A stretch of 64,000 bases of DNA from contig NZ_CABPSL010000010.1 in the NCBI RefSeq assembly GCF_902459665.1, positions 1-64,000 of the forward strand. The letters are read 5' to 3'. Positions 63,541 to 64,000 of this stretch are shown here, in pieces; the first letter of the stretch is position 1; each line of letters starts with the position of its first letter. The notes beneath the pieces were generated by a model. That model was not told the DNA's origin. It did not search any database and worked only from the letters and a program-made list of their open reading frames with translations. Position numbers and translations under genes: made by a program. This stretch comes from Pandoraea cepalis (GTDB lineage: Bacteria; Pseudomonadota; Gammaproteobacteria; Burkholderiales; Burkholderiaceae).

Positions 63541-64000
63541 TGGCTACGGAAACGCAACAAAAGGGCTGGCGTGTCGCCTTCATCGGGCTCGGCAACATGG
63601 GCGGACCGATGGCGGCGAATCTGGTGAAGGCGGGGCATGCGGTGCGCGGCTTCGATTTGTCGGACGCGGCGCTCGCGCGACTCACGGCGGCCGGTGGCAC
63701 GGCGGCCACTTCGATTGCCGACGCCGTGCGCAACGCTCAGGTGGTCATCACGATGCTGCCCGCCGGCGAACATGTGCTCGCGGCGTACGATGGCCCGGAC
63801 GGTGTGCTCGCGCACGCCGCGCCGGACGCCGTGCTGATCGACAGCAGCACGGTGCCGCCGGAAATTCCACGCCAGTTGGCTGCGCTCGCGCGTCCGGGCA
63901 CGCCGTTGCTCGACGCGCCGGTCTCCGGCGGCACGGCGGGGGCGGCCGCGGGCACGCTCACGTTCATGGTGGGCGGCGATGCGGCGCTCGTCGAGCGCAT
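63541..64000 (+). CDS. mmsB: 3-hydroxyisobutyrate dehydrogenase, truncated by the window end
   Basis: The first about 153 residues of a beta-hydroxyacid dehydrogenase. After MATETQQKGW come the NAD-binding motif VAFIGLGNMGGPMAANLVKAGH, VVITMLPAGEHV, the substrate loop LIDSSTVPP and DAPVSGGTAGAAAGTLTFMVGG. It makes methylmalonate semialdehyde from 3-hydroxyisobutyrate, the substrate of MmsA, and is clearly in one operon with it. The catalytic Lys lies beyond the window. Confidence 0.95.

Overview
The window is GC-rich chromosomal DNA of a betaproteobacterium in the family Burkholderiaceae, most likely Pandoraea or a close relative. Grounds: the gene order recA-recX, sucCD, terC, pilin, pglL, thiD/rubA, then yqgE-ruvX-pyrB-pyrC'; the inner-core LPS block waaC-kdoO-waaA; and the DUF3348/DUF802/OmpA/DUF2894 cluster, a family set I know from Burkholderiales. 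The genus is inferred from memory of gene order and was not searched.

Layout. 1-1.5 kb: an orphan, visibly lower-GC hypothetical gene beside tRNA-Met(CAT), probably an island edge. 1.7-5.9 kb: an MHS-type transporter, a TctE/QseC-like sensor kinase and its response regulator, which is frameshifted by a 22-bp tandem duplication. 6.1-11 kb: recA under a LexA box, recX, a DUF2889 gene overlapping sucC, then sucD. 11.1-15.6 kb: terC, a type IV pilin, a PglL/TfpO-like O-oligosaccharyltransferase and thiD. 15.9-22 kb: rubredoxin, a possible relic of the PilL/ChpA chemosensory kinase, yqgE-ruvX, pyrB with a pseudo-dihydroorotase, and an acyltransferase.

22-30 kb (leftward): a surface-glycan operon with a flippase, three GT4 glycosyltransferases and two tandem WecA/WbpL-type initiating enzymes, followed by apaH. 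30.5-35.3 kb (rightward): phosphomannomutase and the LPS core genes waaC, kdoO, waaA. 35.3-41 kb: rhodanese, pcm, a TetR/SDR divergent pair, a YkgJ-like protein, a DUF1439 lipoprotein, uppP and trmB. 41-47.3 kb (leftward): the most interesting locus, an uncharacterised MotAB/ZorAB-like assembly. Its 951-residue MotA/TolQ-like protein carries five tandem 62-residue repeats, its partner is a MotB-like OmpA protein with the ion-channel aspartate, and DUF3348 and DUF2894 proteins flank them; a GH114 hydrolase gene lies just upstream.

47.4-49.3 kb: tRNA-Gly(CCC) followed by IS scraps around a VIT/CCC1 metal transporter. 49.4-64 kb: a YbeM-like amidase, a globin-like/GAF/EAL protein, a quinone reductase with a divergent LysR gene, an AFG1/ZapE ATPase, an arylamine N-acetyltransferase, an MFS exporter with a divergent LysR gene, another LysR gene divergent from a periplasmic amino-acid-type binding protein with a clear operator, then mmsA and a truncated mmsB for valine catabolism.

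How the genes work together: lipid-linked glycan assembly (WecA-like enzymes, GT4s, flippase, UppP recycling), LPS core building and the O-OTase/pilin pair together make much of the middle of the window an envelope-glycan neighbourhood. The motor-like cluster is also envelope-spanning by prediction.
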